This document shows positions 10,170 through 19,433 of a DNA stretch of 64,000 bases, one piece after another. The notes beneath the pieces were generated by a model that saw only the letters and a program-made list of their open reading frames with translations, was not told the origin of the DNA and made no database searches. The stretch is from NCBI GenBank assembly GCA_963765625.1, contig CAVXXD010000012.1, forward strand, positions 1 to 64,000, written 5' to 3'. This stretch comes from CAVXXD01 sp963765625 (GTDB lineage: Bacteria > Actinomycetota > Geothermincolia > Geothermincolales > Geothermincolaceae). A program made the position numbers and the translations under genes. Each line of letters opens with the position of its first letter. The stretch's first letter is position 1.

Positions 10170-11795
10170 TCAGGGTACGGGACTGGCCATCACGGCATCG
10201 CCGCCGGCCCAGAGGTCGTGATAGACGAACCAGGTCGAGCTTTCCATCAGGATGGCCCGGTCCGACACCAGCTCGCAGGAGAAATCAGTCTCCCTGCCTA
10301 AAAGCGTGCCGAGGTCCAGGTCGAGGAAGGAGGTGGCGGGAATCACCAGGCTCAAGGCCTGGAAGCCGCCGTCGGAGCAGAACAGGTTGAGGGTGGCGGT
10401 AGCGGGCAGGCTGGAGAAGTTGGCGAGGTGGAGCCGGGTGGTGAAGCCGGGGCGGGAGCTGCCGCCGGCCAGGCAGGAGTGGAGGACCGGGGCGGTACTC
10501 CCCATGGTACAGCTGCCTCCCCCCAACCCGTTGGGGTCGGCGAAATACGATGAGCGTTCCGCCACGATGGGGTCGCTCGATTCGACATGGATGGCGAACT
10601 CGCTGTGCTCACCGGCTGGAACGGCCAGGCCGGCCTGATTGGCCAGGTCGGCGAGACCGGCCGTCAAACGGGAATAGGCGGGCAGGAAGAGGGCGGCCGT
10701 GGAAGTGCCGCCTTCCTGCGCTAGGAGGTGCACCGTGATCCGGGCGTCGGTGTCTCCGGGGTTGGCCAGGCAGAGCCAGGTATCGTTTTCCGGCCCGATG
10801 ATACCTTGCGCGAAGAACCAGTCGGTGGAGAGCCCGGCAGCGCCGAGGACGTCATGCCCACCCGGCCAGCTTCCGAGGTAAAGGAAATATACCGGACGCT
10901 CCACCACCAACGGCAGGTCGGAATCGATCCGGATGGTAAAGTCGCGGTCGATGCCCACCAGTTCGTTGATGTTGACCGTGCTGCGCCTGCCGGCGGGGAT
11001 GTGTATGGAGTGGACAACCCCCTCGCCGTTGGAGCAGAGGAAAGTCATGTCCACCTGGCATTCCTGTTCGCCCGGGTTGAGCAGGCACATCCAATTCTCG
11101 TAGCCCTCCCGCGTGGTCCCTTCGGCAAAATACCACCTGGTCGAGGTGGAAAGGGCTCCCTGCGAAGTATGCCCGCCCGTCCACTTGCCGTCGTAATTGA
11201 AATAGAGCGACCTTTCGGCCACGTAAAACCCTGAAGAGTAAACCTTCATCGCCACGTCGTGCTCGGAGCCGATCTCCTGGTTGACGTAGACATTAAGGCG
11301 GGCGTGGGAGGGCAGAGAGTAGATACGCTCGCGGTTCGTGCCCTCGGACACCAGGAAGCTGACTGTGACCACCTGGTCGTCGGGTCCCGGGTTGAACAGG
11401 GTGAGCCATTCTTCGAAGCCGCCTCGCGTGGTTCCTTCGGCGAAATACCAGGTGCACCCTTCTTCTTCCGGCACTTCTTCCGGCACTTCTTCCGGCCGGG
11501 ATTCCGTCCCTAAGGCTTCCTCTTTGTTCAACGCTTCCCCGCCGGAAGGGGCTGCCGGGACAGGCGGCCTGCCCGCGGTGGTTGCTCCCGCGGTGGTCTG
11601 GGCCAGGACTGTGGGGGCATACAGAGGTAGGACGGGCATGGACAGCAGCAAAGGCAGGACGAGCAGAAGAAGCAGACCGAAAAGAGTGATTTTTGCAGAC
11701 CCTCTTCTTCTCGCTTCCCTGTCCGTGCCGGTAATCCTTATTACCAGGGCCCTGGCTCGGGGTCCCCGCGGGTCCTCTCTACGAAGCCATAACAT
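10170..11795 (-). CDS. Secreted protein made of four WYFAEG modules
   Basis: The 541-residue protein has a long basic N-terminus, a hydrophobic export segment (LFGLLLLLVLPLLL), and a ~65-residue Thr/Ala/Pro/Glu-rich linker with EVPEEVPEEEG repeats. Four modules of ~105 residues follow, opening WYFAEGTTRGGFEEW, WYFAEGTTREGYENW, WFFAQGIIGPENDTW and a degenerate SCLAGGSSRPGF. Modules 1-3 close with V(A/V)ER and (S/P)(L/V/S)YF; the fourth has LMESSTWFVY. This is the simplest member of the window's family: no propeller in front. The C-terminus ends after the fourth module. ATG 11795 is used; a TATAAT-like box lies only a few bases upstream, so a later start is possible. Intact frame throughout. 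Confidence 0.8.
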   Translation of the reverse strand: MLWLRREDPRGPRARALVIRITGTDREARRRGSAKITLFGLLLLLVLPLLLSMPVLPLYAPTVLAQTTAGATTAGRPPVPAAPSGGEALNKEEALGTESRPEEVPEEVPEEEGCTWYFAEGTTRGGFEEWLTLFNPGPDDQVVTVSFLVSEGTNRERIYSLPSHARLNVYVNQEIGSEHDVAMKVYSSGFYVAERSLYFNYDGKWTGGHTSQGALSTSTRWYFAEGTTREGYENWMCLLNPGEQECQVDMTFLCSNGEGVVHSIHIPAGRRSTVNINELVGIDRDFTIRIDSDLPLVVERPVYFLYLGSWPGGHDVLGAAGLSTDWFFAQGIIGPENDTWLCLANPGDTDARITVHLLAQEGGTSTAALFLPAYSRLTAGLADLANQAGLAVPAGEHSEFAIHVESSDPIVAERSSYFADPNGLGGGSCTMGSTAPVLHSCLAGGSSRPGFTTRLHLANFSSLPATATLNLFCSDGGFQALSLVIPATSFLDLDLGTLLGRETDFSCELVSDRAILMESSTWFVYHDLWAGGDAVMASPVP

Positions 11796-12016
11796 ACCCT
11801 TATTATACCTACCGAGGTGCAGGGATCCCTTCTGAGAGGTAAAAAGGCCTGTTCAGGGAGAAATCCAGGGCACTTGACAAGAATTTGCCGGGGGTAGTCC
11901 GGGATGGGCGGGGAGGGGCGGCGTGCAGCGGGCGGGTGATGGGCGGGTGATGGGCGGTATTGAAGGTGCCGGCGGGGTGATATATGATTCAAGTTGGATC
12001 GGATGGTGATGTTTTC

Positions 12017-12658
12017 ATGATGCGCAAAGCGCTTGTTATATTGATATGCGGCCTGCTTACGGCCGCCCTGCTCGTCGCAGTGGCCTCCTGTGGGGGCGGC
12101 GGAGAAGCCGTACCTGTGGCTGACGGTCAGGAGCCTGTCCTGGTGCAGGCTACCGGCAAGAAGGTCCTCATGGTCATCCCCCAGAGCGATTTCCAGGACA
12201 AGGAATACTCCACCGTGCATGACGCCTTGACCCAGGCCGGGTGCCAGGTGGTCGTGGCCACCCGGGATCATGCCGCCGCCATTGGCGTATCCGGCACTTC
12301 GGTCACCCCGGACGCCCTGATGAGCGACGTGAAGGTCTCCGACTACAAGGCAGTGGTCTTTATCGGCGGGCCGGGGGCCGAAAACCTCTACAACCTTGAG
12401 AGTGCGCGCAACATCGCCATCGAGGCTGTCAGGGAGAACCGGGTGTTGAGCGCCATCTGCCTGGCGCCGGTCATCCTGGCCCGGGCGGGGGTGCTCGAGG
12501 GGAAACGGGCCACCGTATACTGCTCGGCCTCGCGCGAGCTCACCAAGAACGGGGCTGAATATACCGGTGCCTCCGTCGAGGTGGACGGCAGGATCATCAC
12601 TGGCGACGGCCCCGAGGCCAGCGCGGAATTCGCCCAGGCCATCCTCGGCGCCCTATAG
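12017..12658 (+). CDS. DJ-1/PfpI-family lipoprotein
   Basis: The N-terminus is a lipoprotein signal peptide: MMRK, a hydrophobic stretch, and a lipobox-like VAVASC followed by a Gly-rich spacer. The rest is a DJ-1/PfpI flavodoxin-like fold: KKVLMVIPQSDFQDKEY at the start, VVFIGGPGAENLY, and the nucleophile elbow AICLAPVILARAG with the expected Cys. Family members include glyoxalase/deglycase-like enzymes, peptidase-like proteins and non-enzymatic sensors, so the reaction is not assigned. Export as a lipoprotein is unusual for the family. ATG 12017 or 12020 starts the signal peptide; an in-frame ATG at 11984 would put a polar extension ahead of it. The neighbour downstream is the RAYT element. 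Confidence 0.8.
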   Translation: MMRKALVILICGLLTAALLVAVASCGGGGEAVPVADGQEPVLVQATGKKVLMVIPQSDFQDKEYSTVHDALTQAGCQVVVATRDHAAAIGVSGTSVTPDALMSDVKVSDYKAVVFIGGPGAENLYNLESARNIAIEAVRENRVLSAICLAPVILARAGVLEGKRATVYCSASRELTKNGAEYTGASVEVDGRIITGDGPEASAEFAQAILGAL

Positions 12659-12681
12659 CGCCTTATAGGGTCATGCCCTAT

Positions 12682-13758
12682 AGGGTCAGGTCTATCGTTT
12701 ATTATTTCTTTCCAGAAAATGGGAATTTCTGTTAAGCAGGATTTTTAAAGAAATTACCCATCCGCTCCAGCCCTCTCTCAGTAACAGCACACTGCCTATA
12801 TGCCAAGTTGTAATAGTTGATAAACATAAATAATATATCTGGTTGTCGGACTTGCTGCCGGGAGGAAGGAGAAAGACCTGATGGCCAGACCTTTGAGGGT
12901 GGAGTTCCCCGAAGCCTTGTACCACGTGACCGCGAGGGGTATCGAAAAGAAGAGCATTTTCGAAAGCAGGGACGACAAGGGCAAGTTGCTCGAGAGGATA
13001 GCCGCGGTCCACGAAAGGTATGGATTCGTTTTCTATGCCTGCTGCTGGAGACGCCACTTGGTAACCTATCTCGCGGCATGCAGAACCTGAACAGCACCTA
13101 TGCCAGGTGGTACAACAAAGAACACGACCGGTGCGGTCCGGTGTTTCAGGGCAGGTTCGGTTCTTTTCTTATCGAAAAGGATGATTACCTGTTGGCCGCG
13201 GCGCGGTATATCGTGCTGAACCCGGTTGAAGCCGGCATTGTTGGCGGTGCTGCGTCTTATCCCTGGAGCAGTTTCCGCGAGATGATGGGGACAAGAAAGT
13301 GCCCGGAGTTTCTCGATGTTAGCACTATCTCGGAGTGTTTCTCGCCGAACCAGGCGGTTGCACGTAGGCAGTTCCGGAGTTTCGTGGAGCGTGGATTGGA
13401 AGAGGAAGACCCTGATTATCTTGAAAGGGGGCCAGTGTGCGGAGGTGATGAGTTTATGAAGGCGGTAGAGGAGCAGGTGATGACCAGCGGCAAAGCCTGC
13501 ATGAAAGACATTTCCCGCAAGGAGCGATTCTTCAACCGTCCGGCATTGGTGGAGATGTTCAGCAAGCCGGCAGATAAGCACATCCGGGAGATCCGCAACC
13601 TCAAGATCCGTGAGGCTTTCCAGGATTACGGTTACAACCAGAGAGAGATCGGGGATTTCCTGGGGCTTCACTGCTCTACGGTCAGCAATATCATCCGGTC
13701 GCTCGAGAATCAAATTGGTAATAACTGGTAAGAAATAATAAACGATAGACCTGACCCC
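12682..13758 (+). mobile_element. RAYT-carrying element bounded by 28-29-bp inverted repeats
   Basis: The left end (12682-12710) begins AGGGTCAGGTCTATCG and continues as AT-rich TTTATTATTTCTT. The right end (13730-13758) is its reverse complement with a single mismatch at the outermost base. The two ends flank a REP-associated tyrosine transposase gene whose stop codon lies in the right repeat. No target-site duplication is obvious. A 105-bp copy with the same ends but no gene is at 23223-23327. Confidence 0.75.
12881..13731 (+). pseudogene. REP-associated tyrosine transposase (Y1/TnpA_REP), catalytic motif deleted
   Basis: The start ATG 12881 follows AAGGAG (9 bases). The N-terminus MARPLRVEFPEALYHVTARG is the RAYT/Y1 transposase signature. 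Further on come LSRGMQNLNSTYARWYN, GPVFQGRF and RYIVLNPVEAG, then a C-terminal DnaA-like helix-turn-helix (REIGDFLGLHCSTVSNII). Around 13043-13050 the protein should carry the metal-binding HxH motif (typically PNHxHLL) before LLLETP. Here the frame jumps from ...FYACC directly to LLLETPLGNL, so the HUH motif is missing and the frame is shifted. A deletion of about 25 or 28 bases between CTG-rich sequences explains both. The encoded protein should be inactive; related elements would need another copy in trans. Confidence 0.85.
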
Positions 13759-13776
13759 ATCGAGGCGGCTGCCGTC

Positions 13777-15375
13777 TTAAAACGGCAGCGAGGAAAAGAC
13801 GCTGTTGGCGCCCTGCACGGTGAGGTCGGAGACGCGGATGACCTCGTCGGAGAACATGTTGACGTAGCGCGAGGTGGAGTGCCCCACGTCGGTGATGATG
13901 GTGTAGTGATTGAACCCCAGGCGCTTCTTCTCGCGCTTGAGGGCGTCCACCCAGGGGCGCTCCAGGGGGGAGTCGCCGTCGGTGATCATTACCACGTCGG
14001 CTTCACGGTAATCCTTGGTCTGAAGAATCCCCAGGGCCGCCTCCATGGGCTTGACGAAGTCGGTGCCGCCGCCCAGGAAGAACTCGGCCATGCGCACCAC
14101 GTCGTCCACCCGCTCCACGCCGGGTGGGAAGCGCAGGATCAGCAGGGGGTCGTCATGTGCCCCGAACTCGATCACCGCGCAGTGGCGTTTCTTGCGCCAG
14201 GCCAACTCGCGCAGGGCCAGGGCCACGGCCTTGGCCCACAGCTCCTTGTCGCCGTGCATGGAGTAACTGACGTCGATGAGCACCACCAGGGGGCCGCGCT
14301 CGCCGGGGTCGTTGTGGCGGAGGTGGTAGCAGAGCAGGCGGCGTTCGTGGTAGCGGCGGAAGAAATCTTTCTTTAAAAGAGGGTTGGTCAGCATGGAGAG
14401 CTCGGCCGGGATGAGGCGGGAGATGTCGTCGCCGCACTCGATCTCGTAGAACTCGTCCACCCCGTGGCGCATGCGCTCGTTGTGGGCGCTGATGGCGGCC
14501 ATGCGGAAGCGCCCGACCATCTTGAGCAGTTGGCGCAGGCGGTCGGAGTCCTTCACCTTCAGGGCCAGGTCGAGGCGCTGGCCGGCGTCGAGGCGGGTAG
14601 GCGCGCCGGGCTCGTCTCCCCAGTGCACCATCTCGGTGCTGCTCTGGTCGAACTTGCGGGCGGCTTCTTCGAAGGCCTGGTTCATAGCCTCGTCCGCCTT
14701 TGAGCCGGAAACGTCACGTTCACTCTCAGTCGAACCCTCGCCCTCATCGGTTCCATATTCCTGCGGGCTCTCGGTGCCCGGGAGGTCCTGCAGCTGCTGG
14801 TCCAGCCTCTCTTTCTCCTCCTCCATGCTCTGCTTGAGGTTCTCCAGCCGCTCCCTCTCCTCGGGGTCCTCGGCCTGCTGCAAGAGGTCCTCGATAAGCT
14901 CGATGTTGAGTTCCGTCTCGCGCAGCATCTCTTCGGCGCGGGCCATGCCCTCCTTCTCCCTGATCTCCGGCTCGCTCATGTGGCTGAGGATCTCCTCGGC
15001 GGTGATCATGGCCGCCAGCATGGAGAGGTGTTCGTTGAGGACGGTGAGCTCGTGCATCCTTAAAAAGGGCTTGCTCATCCTGAAGTCGCCGAGCAGAGCC
15101 ATGTTGAAACGGAAGGGGCTCTCTACCTCGTGATACTCCCGTATGATGATGCTGTCGCGGAAGAAGAGGGTGAAGAGGTCCTGCAGGAACTGGGGGAAGG
15201 GACGGAACACCTCGCGCATGTCGCGTATCCCTTCTTCCAGGAAAGGCGACGCGGCCAGGATGGAGGCGTAGGCGGTGCGGTCGAAGAAGTCGCTGACCAC
15301 GGCGTGGCGGCCGGGGTCCTCGGCCATCTCGTCCCGGTGGGACCTTAAAAGAAAGGGGCTGGGGGCGTAAGCCAT
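13777..15375 (-). CDS. VWA-domain protein partnered with MoxR/RavA-like ATPase
   Basis: The 532-residue protein is cytoplasmic (no signal peptide). The first ~150 residues are alpha-helical (FFDRTAYASILAASPFLEEG). A charged coiled-coil-like region follows (~150-240, EEKERLDQQLQDL). The C-terminal von Willebrand A domain carries an intact MIDAS: DVSYSMHG (DxSxS), a Thr/Asp region, and MITDGDSP. This architecture matches ViaA-like or CoxE-like partners of MoxR ATPases, which together act as chaperones for metal centres or membrane complexes. It lies 16 bp downstream of the ATPase on the same strand, clearly one operon. The client is not identifiable here. Confidence 0.85.
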   Translation of the reverse strand: MAYAPSPFLLRSHRDEMAEDPGRHAVVSDFFDRTAYASILAASPFLEEGIRDMREVFRPFPQFLQDLFTLFFRDSIIIREYHEVESPFRFNMALLGDFRMSKPFLRMHELTVLNEHLSMLAAMITAEEILSHMSEPEIREKEGMARAEEMLRETELNIELIEDLLQQAEDPEERERLENLKQSMEEEKERLDQQLQDLPGTESPQEYGTDEGEGSTESERDVSGSKADEAMNQAFEEAARKFDQSSTEMVHWGDEPGAPTRLDAGQRLDLALKVKDSDRLRQLLKMVGRFRMAAISAHNERMRHGVDEFYEIECGDDISRLIPAELSMLTNPLLKKDFFRRYHERRLLCYHLRHNDPGERGPLVVLIDVSYSMHGDKELWAKAVALALRELAWRKKRHCAVIEFGAHDDPLLILRFPPGVERVDDVVRMAEFFLGGGTDFVKPMEAALGILQTKDYREADVVMITDGDSPLERPWVDALKREKKRLGFNHYTIITDVGHSTSRYVNMFSDEVIRVSDLTVQGANSVFSSLPF

Positions 15376-15391
15376 GGCTGTGCCCTGTCCG

Positions 15392-16588
15392 TTATCCGCA
15401 GCTGCCGCGCTGCAGGCCCTGCTTGTCCATCTCCTGGTCGACCTCGCGCTCCAGCCCCAGGCAGTGGTCGAGGACGCGGTTGTGCACCTTCTCGATGCGG
15501 CTTCGGACCTCCATCAGCCGGGCGGTAGGGCGTTCTTCTTCCTGGGAGCGGACGACCAGGCGGTGCAGGGACTCGTTGATCTTCTTCAGCTTGGAATGGG
15601 CTTCCAGGCCGGCGCGGGAGCTATCTTCCTCGTCGGTGAACTCACGCATGGCCAGGCGGGCGATGTCCTCGGCCTGCTCCAGCAGCATCTCCGCCTGGCG
15701 TTCCAGGGGGTTGATGGAGTCGAAGATCATCTCGGCCACGGTGCCGATCTGCTCGGGTTCCTGCCAGAGGATGTGGCGGAGGACGAAGAGGTCCTCGTCT
15801 TCCACTTCGCGGCGGCCGGACAGCAGCGCGGCGGCGCGCACGATGTCCAGCGACTCGCGGTAGCGGCGGTCGGAGGCGAAGATGCCCTCCCGGCGCAGAG
15901 CGGAGCGCAGGCGGAAGAGGAGATCGAGGACGTAATCCGGCACTTCGACCCGGGCGACTTCTTCACGCAGGACGTTCAGCTCGTCCAGGGTGATGCGCTG
16001 TCCGGGTGAGGTCTCGCCGAGGCGGAGCATCCTTTTAAAGTCCTCCTCGCCGTCGATGTAATCGACTATGTAGCGGAGGAGGAAGCGGTCGTAGAGGGCA
16101 GCCAGCTCCTCTTCCTCGGGAAGGTCGTTGGAGGCGCCGATGAGCGAGATCAGGGGTACGTTCACCGCTTCGTCACCGTTGAAGAAGACCCGCTCGTTGA
16201 TGAGGGAGAGCAGGGCGTTGAGGATGGCCGAGTTGGCTTTGAAGATCTCGTCGAGAAAGGCGATGTGGGCGTCGGGCAGGCGGCCGGCGTAGACGCGCTC
16301 GTAGCGGTCGTTCTCGAGGCCGCGCAGGCTGATGGGGCCGAAGATCTCCTCGGGGGTGGTGAAGCGGGTGAGCAGCCACTGAAAGTAGTCGGCACCCTCG
16401 ATGTGGCGGCAGACGCGGTCGGCCAGCATGGATTTGGCGGTGCCGGGCGGGCCCAGCAGCAGCACGTGCTTGCCGGAGATTATGCCGAACAGTATCCCCT
16501 CGATCACTTCGGGGCGCTCCAGGAAGACTTCTTTCAATTCCTCGCGCAGGGTTCTGAGCTTGTCCAGGGCGGTCTCTATCATGGTCAT
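15392..16588 (-). CDS. MoxR-family AAA+ ATPase, RavA-like
   Basis: About 398 residues. Walker A GPPGTAKS, Walker B AFLDEIFKAN, sensor-1 region IGASNDLPEEEE and an arginine-finger region (YDRFLLRY) identify a MoxR AAA+ protein; the N-terminal VFLERPEVIEGILFGI is typical of the RavA branch. The start at 16588 (MTMIET) follows CGGAGAACGCC; ATG 16630 is also in frame, but a TATAAT hexamer (16632-16637) lies directly upstream of it, which would place the transcript start past that codon. It is the first gene of the operon with the VWA protein. The C-terminal helical region is Glu/Arg-rich. Confidence 0.87.
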   Translation of the reverse strand: MTMIETALDKLRTLREELKEVFLERPEVIEGILFGIISGKHVLLLGPPGTAKSMLADRVCRHIEGADYFQWLLTRFTTPEEIFGPISLRGLENDRYERVYAGRLPDAHIAFLDEIFKANSAILNALLSLINERVFFNGDEAVNVPLISLIGASNDLPEEEELAALYDRFLLRYIVDYIDGEEDFKRMLRLGETSPGQRITLDELNVLREEVARVEVPDYVLDLLFRLRSALRREGIFASDRRYRESLDIVRAAALLSGRREVEDEDLFVLRHILWQEPEQIGTVAEMIFDSINPLERQAEMLLEQAEDIARLAMREFTDEEDSSRAGLEAHSKLKKINESLHRLVVRSQEEERPTARLMEVRSRIEKVHNRVLDHCLGLEREVDQEMDKQGLQRGSCG

Positions 16589-16631
16589 GGCGTTCTCCGT
16601 TCTCTCAAACAGGCTCCCCTCCTGCCCCATG

Positions 16632-16637
16632 ATTATA
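16632..16637 (-). promoter_or_regulatory. Putative -10 box for the MoxR-VWA operon
   Basis: TATAAT on the minus strand, 44 bases upstream of the preferred MoxR start. No convincing TTGACA-like -35 lies at 16-18 bp, so this is only suggestive. Confidence 0.3.
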
Positions 16638-16679
16638 ATCCTTCAACGGAGATTTGAACCTATGATGCGCGTCACCCCA

Positions 16680-17168
16680 TCACAGCTCGCGGCCGAGCCA
16701 CTCCCGGTAGAAGGTCTCGAGGTCCGGCTGGAAGTCGAAGACCACCGGGTAGCCGGGTGGCACCGCTTCCACCTCCAGCTGGGCCCGGCAGCGCGGGCAG
16801 TAGTACTCGCGCAGCTGGATCCAGGAGGGCTTGGAGTGCATCAGCGCCGGGTAGATCTCCTGCATCTTCTCGTCCGAGTCGCGCACGAATATCAGCGCGG
16901 TCAGCTTCCAGTTCTGGTGGTAGTCCCCGAACTCGTAGCCGCAGTCGCACTTGGTCACCCGCGAGCCGTCCGCCTTCTCCACGATGAAGAGGTGAAGGCC
17001 GATGGGGAGAAGAATGCGGTCGTCCCACGGCACCCGGTCCGAAAGGATCTCTATATATTTGTCGAAGCGGTCAGGGTCCTTATATGCGCTCATGATGCGC
17101 TTGACGTCCGTCCAGGGCAGCTTGCCGTCGATGAGCAGTTCCAGCGTTTCTCTGTCGTATTGCGGCAT
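16680..17168 (-). CDS. acxC: Acetone carboxylase gamma subunit
   Basis: The 162-residue protein matches the small gamma subunit of acetone carboxylase in size and features: an N-terminal helical part (LLIDGKLPWTDVKRIMSAYKD) and two Cys pairs, CDCGYEFG and YCPRC, that fit the zinc-binding site of the family. The subunit completes the alpha2-beta2-gamma2 enzyme that carboxylates acetone to acetoacetate at the expense of ATP. It is the last gene of the operon, 15 bp downstream of acxB. Intact frame. The near-standard partner order supports the assignment over acetophenone carboxylase, which has more subunits. Confidence 0.88.
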   Translation of the reverse strand: MPQYDRETLELLIDGKLPWTDVKRIMSAYKDPDRFDKYIEILSDRVPWDDRILLPIGLHLFIVEKADGSRVTKCDCGYEFGDYHQNWKLTALIFVRDSDEKMQEIYPALMHSKPSWIQLREYYCPRCRAQLEVEAVPPGYPVVFDFQPDLETFYREWLGREL

Positions 17169-17183
17169 CTTTACCCCTCCTTC

Positions 17184-19433
17184 CTATCCCTCGTCCTCGG
17201 CTTCCGAGAAGCGGAAGTCCTCCGGCAGGTTCCAGAACTCGCGGAAATGTTTACCCCAGCGGGTGGAGAGGTCCAGGGACTGGTTGTACATCAGGCGCAA
17301 CTCCCGGACCATCCTCCCGGCTACTACGCGCTCGCGCTCCAGGGAAAGAAACTCGGCCACCGGCATGGCCCGATTGGCGCGCTCGTCCTTCAGCTCGGCC
17401 CGCCGCGATTCCGTCTTGGCGGGGTCCACCCGCCATAGCCCGTTCTCGTCCCGGCTGGCCGCGGCGCCGAAGACTCTGTCCGCGAAGCGGGGCAGGATGA
17501 AGTTGTCGTTGAGATCGCTTTCGACCAAAGAAGGATCGCGTTCCAGCGGATCGCCCAGCCCGCCCCCGCCGCGGTAGACCGAGTAGTAGATGTCGCCGTG
17601 GTTCATGCGGTAAGGGTAGTTCAAGGTGCGGGTGTCGAAGAGGTGCTCGCCGCTCACCAGTTTGAGAATCTCGGAGTCGGCCGGATCGTCCTCGCGCGAC
17701 GGGTAGGGCAGCTTCTCCGCGAAGCGCCGCAGCAGGTCGGTCTTTAAAACGTTGTGGCGGTAGCCCGAAGCGGAGGGGTAGCCCCCGAAGAGGCCCGGGC
17801 TGGGGAAGACGTTGCCGTCGCCGCAGTTCTGCATCACCAGGTCGGGGGTTTTCCACACCGAGTAGAGGGAGGCGTAGCCGCTGCCGCCCCGGTACTTGCC
17901 CAGGCCGGCCGAGTTGGGCTTGACCGCGCGCCCCAGGTAGAGGAAGGGTATGAGCAGTTCCCACACCTCCACGTCCCCCATGTTGCCCTCGGGGTTCCAC
18001 ATAGCCGCGCAGTAGTCGGCGCCATCGGCGAAGGCCCGCGCCCCCACGCCCTGTGAGCACACCTCGAAGTTGAGGATGCCGGTGTCGCGGCCGTACTGGT
18101 CCTTGCCCCCGCCCTGCATGGCGTTCATGGTCATGCCGTAGCTGGAGAGGACCTCCTCCACGTAGCCCCGGGCGAAGAAGCTGCGCGACAGCCCGCGGAT
18201 CAGGCCGGTGAAGGCCGGGATGAGGAAGCCCCAGGCGGCGCCGGTGGCGGCTTCTTTCACCACCGGGTTGGCCAGGGTGAAGGGCGGGAATTCGTGGGAG
18301 GTGGCCAGGTAGGCGCCGTCGTTGACCTTGTCGTTGGGGATGACCGTCTGGGTCAGCAGTACCCAGATGGCCCCCTGCATGGCCGAGGGCGGGCAGTTGA
18401 AGGAGTGGTAGCCCCACTGGCTGGCCCCGTCGAAGGAGATGTGGAATTCACCGCCCGCCCCGATGGTCAGCTCCAGCGGCGCGTGGGAGAGGGTGTCGAT
18501 GGCCGCGTAGTCCGGCAGGCCCTTCTCATCTTTGAAGAGCAGGTCGATGAAGCTGGGGCAGGTATATTTGCCGGGCACGGCCATCTCCCTGACGCGCTGG
18601 ATGAAGGAGCGCCGCCCCTCCTCGATGGCTTCGCGGATAAAATGCTTGAAGACGTCGACGCCATCGTCGGAGATGATGCGCTCCACCGCGTCGCGGACCA
18701 TGTGGCAGCCGGCGATGCGGGTGCGCTCGTCCAGCGTCCAGAACATGGGAGTGCGCACCCCCATCTCGCAGCGGATCTCGTGGTCGCGGAAGACGATGTC
18801 GTTCTCGCCTATTTTGTTGGCGGTCAGGGCCAGCCCGTCTTCGTAAGAAGAGATGGGCCCCACCGGCACGTTGCCCGGCGTGGAAGCGCCGATGTCGGTG
18901 ACGTGGGTGACGCCGCCGGCCCAGCCCACCAGCTCGTCCTCCCAGAAGATGGGGACGAAGGTCTGAACGTCGGAGTTGTGGACGTCGCCTATTTTAGGGA
19001 TGTTGTTGGAGAAGATGTCGCCGGGGCGGATGCGCGGGTTGTACTCGTACTCCGAACGCACCATGAACTTGATGGCGTCGGACATGGTGTGGACGTGCAC
19101 GATGATGCCGGTGGAGAGCGCTACCGAGTCGCCCTCCGGGGTGTAGAAGGCGAAGCAGAGTTCGCCGATCTCCTGCACGATGGGGGAGGCGCTGATGTTC
19201 ATGGCCGTCTCGCGCGCGTTGACCAGGCCGCCGCGCAGCTTGGCGAAGATCTTCTCGTAGCGGATGGGCTCGCCCGTCTTCATGGGCAGGCTGTTCATGC
19301 CCCAGTAGCAGCCGGTCTCGGCGAAGAGGCGCTCCGACTCCTCGATCATCTCCTTCAAGGTTCTACCGTCCCAGCCGATGGGCCGGTGGTTCCGTTCGGT
19401 CTCGGCGGCTTGCTTGGGCAGGTAATCGCTCAT
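17184..19433 (-). CDS. acxB: Acetone carboxylase alpha subunit (HyuB-like)
   Basis: The 749-residue hydantoinase-B-family protein carries the carboxylation site. The metal ligands described for the alpha subunit of acetone carboxylase (His, Asp, His) correspond by pattern to H152 and D155 in GDVHNSDVQ and H177 in GGVTHVTDIG. The N-terminus (IGWDGRTLKEMIEESE) and the GRGGSGYASLY-type Gly-rich region near residue 530 also fit. The start ATG overlaps the acxA stop by four bases (ATGA), implying translational coupling. The protein is cytoplasmic, with frame intact. Confidence 0.92.
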   Translation of the reverse strand: MSDYLPKQAAETERNHRPIGWDGRTLKEMIEESERLFAETGCYWGMNSLPMKTGEPIRYEKIFAKLRGGLVNARETAMNISASPIVQEIGELCFAFYTPEGDSVALSTGIIVHVHTMSDAIKFMVRSEYEYNPRIRPGDIFSNNIPKIGDVHNSDVQTFVPIFWEDELVGWAGGVTHVTDIGASTPGNVPVGPISSYEDGLALTANKIGENDIVFRDHEIRCEMGVRTPMFWTLDERTRIAGCHMVRDAVERIISDDGVDVFKHFIREAIEEGRRSFIQRVREMAVPGKYTCPSFIDLLFKDEKGLPDYAAIDTLSHAPLELTIGAGGEFHISFDGASQWGYHSFNCPPSAMQGAIWVLLTQTVIPNDKVNDGAYLATSHEFPPFTLANPVVKEAATGAAWGFLIPAFTGLIRGLSRSFFARGYVEEVLSSYGMTMNAMQGGGKDQYGRDTGILNFEVCSQGVGARAFADGADYCAAMWNPEGNMGDVEVWELLIPFLYLGRAVKPNSAGLGKYRGGSGYASLYSVWKTPDLVMQNCGDGNVFPSPGLFGGYPSASGYRHNVLKTDLLRRFAEKLPYPSREDDPADSEILKLVSGEHLFDTRTLNYPYRMNHGDIYYSVYRGGGGLGDPLERDPSLVESDLNDNFILPRFADRVFGAAASRDENGLWRVDPAKTESRRAELKDERANRAMPVAEFLSLERERVVAGRMVRELRLMYNQSLDLSTRWGKHFREFWNLPEDFRFSEAEDEG

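Noticed and set aside
12682..13758. Element as a classic IS200/IS605 insertion sequence
   Set aside because: The N-terminal MARPLR signature, the DnaA-like C-terminal helix-turn-helix and the REP-like ends fit RAYTs; there is no TnpB gene.
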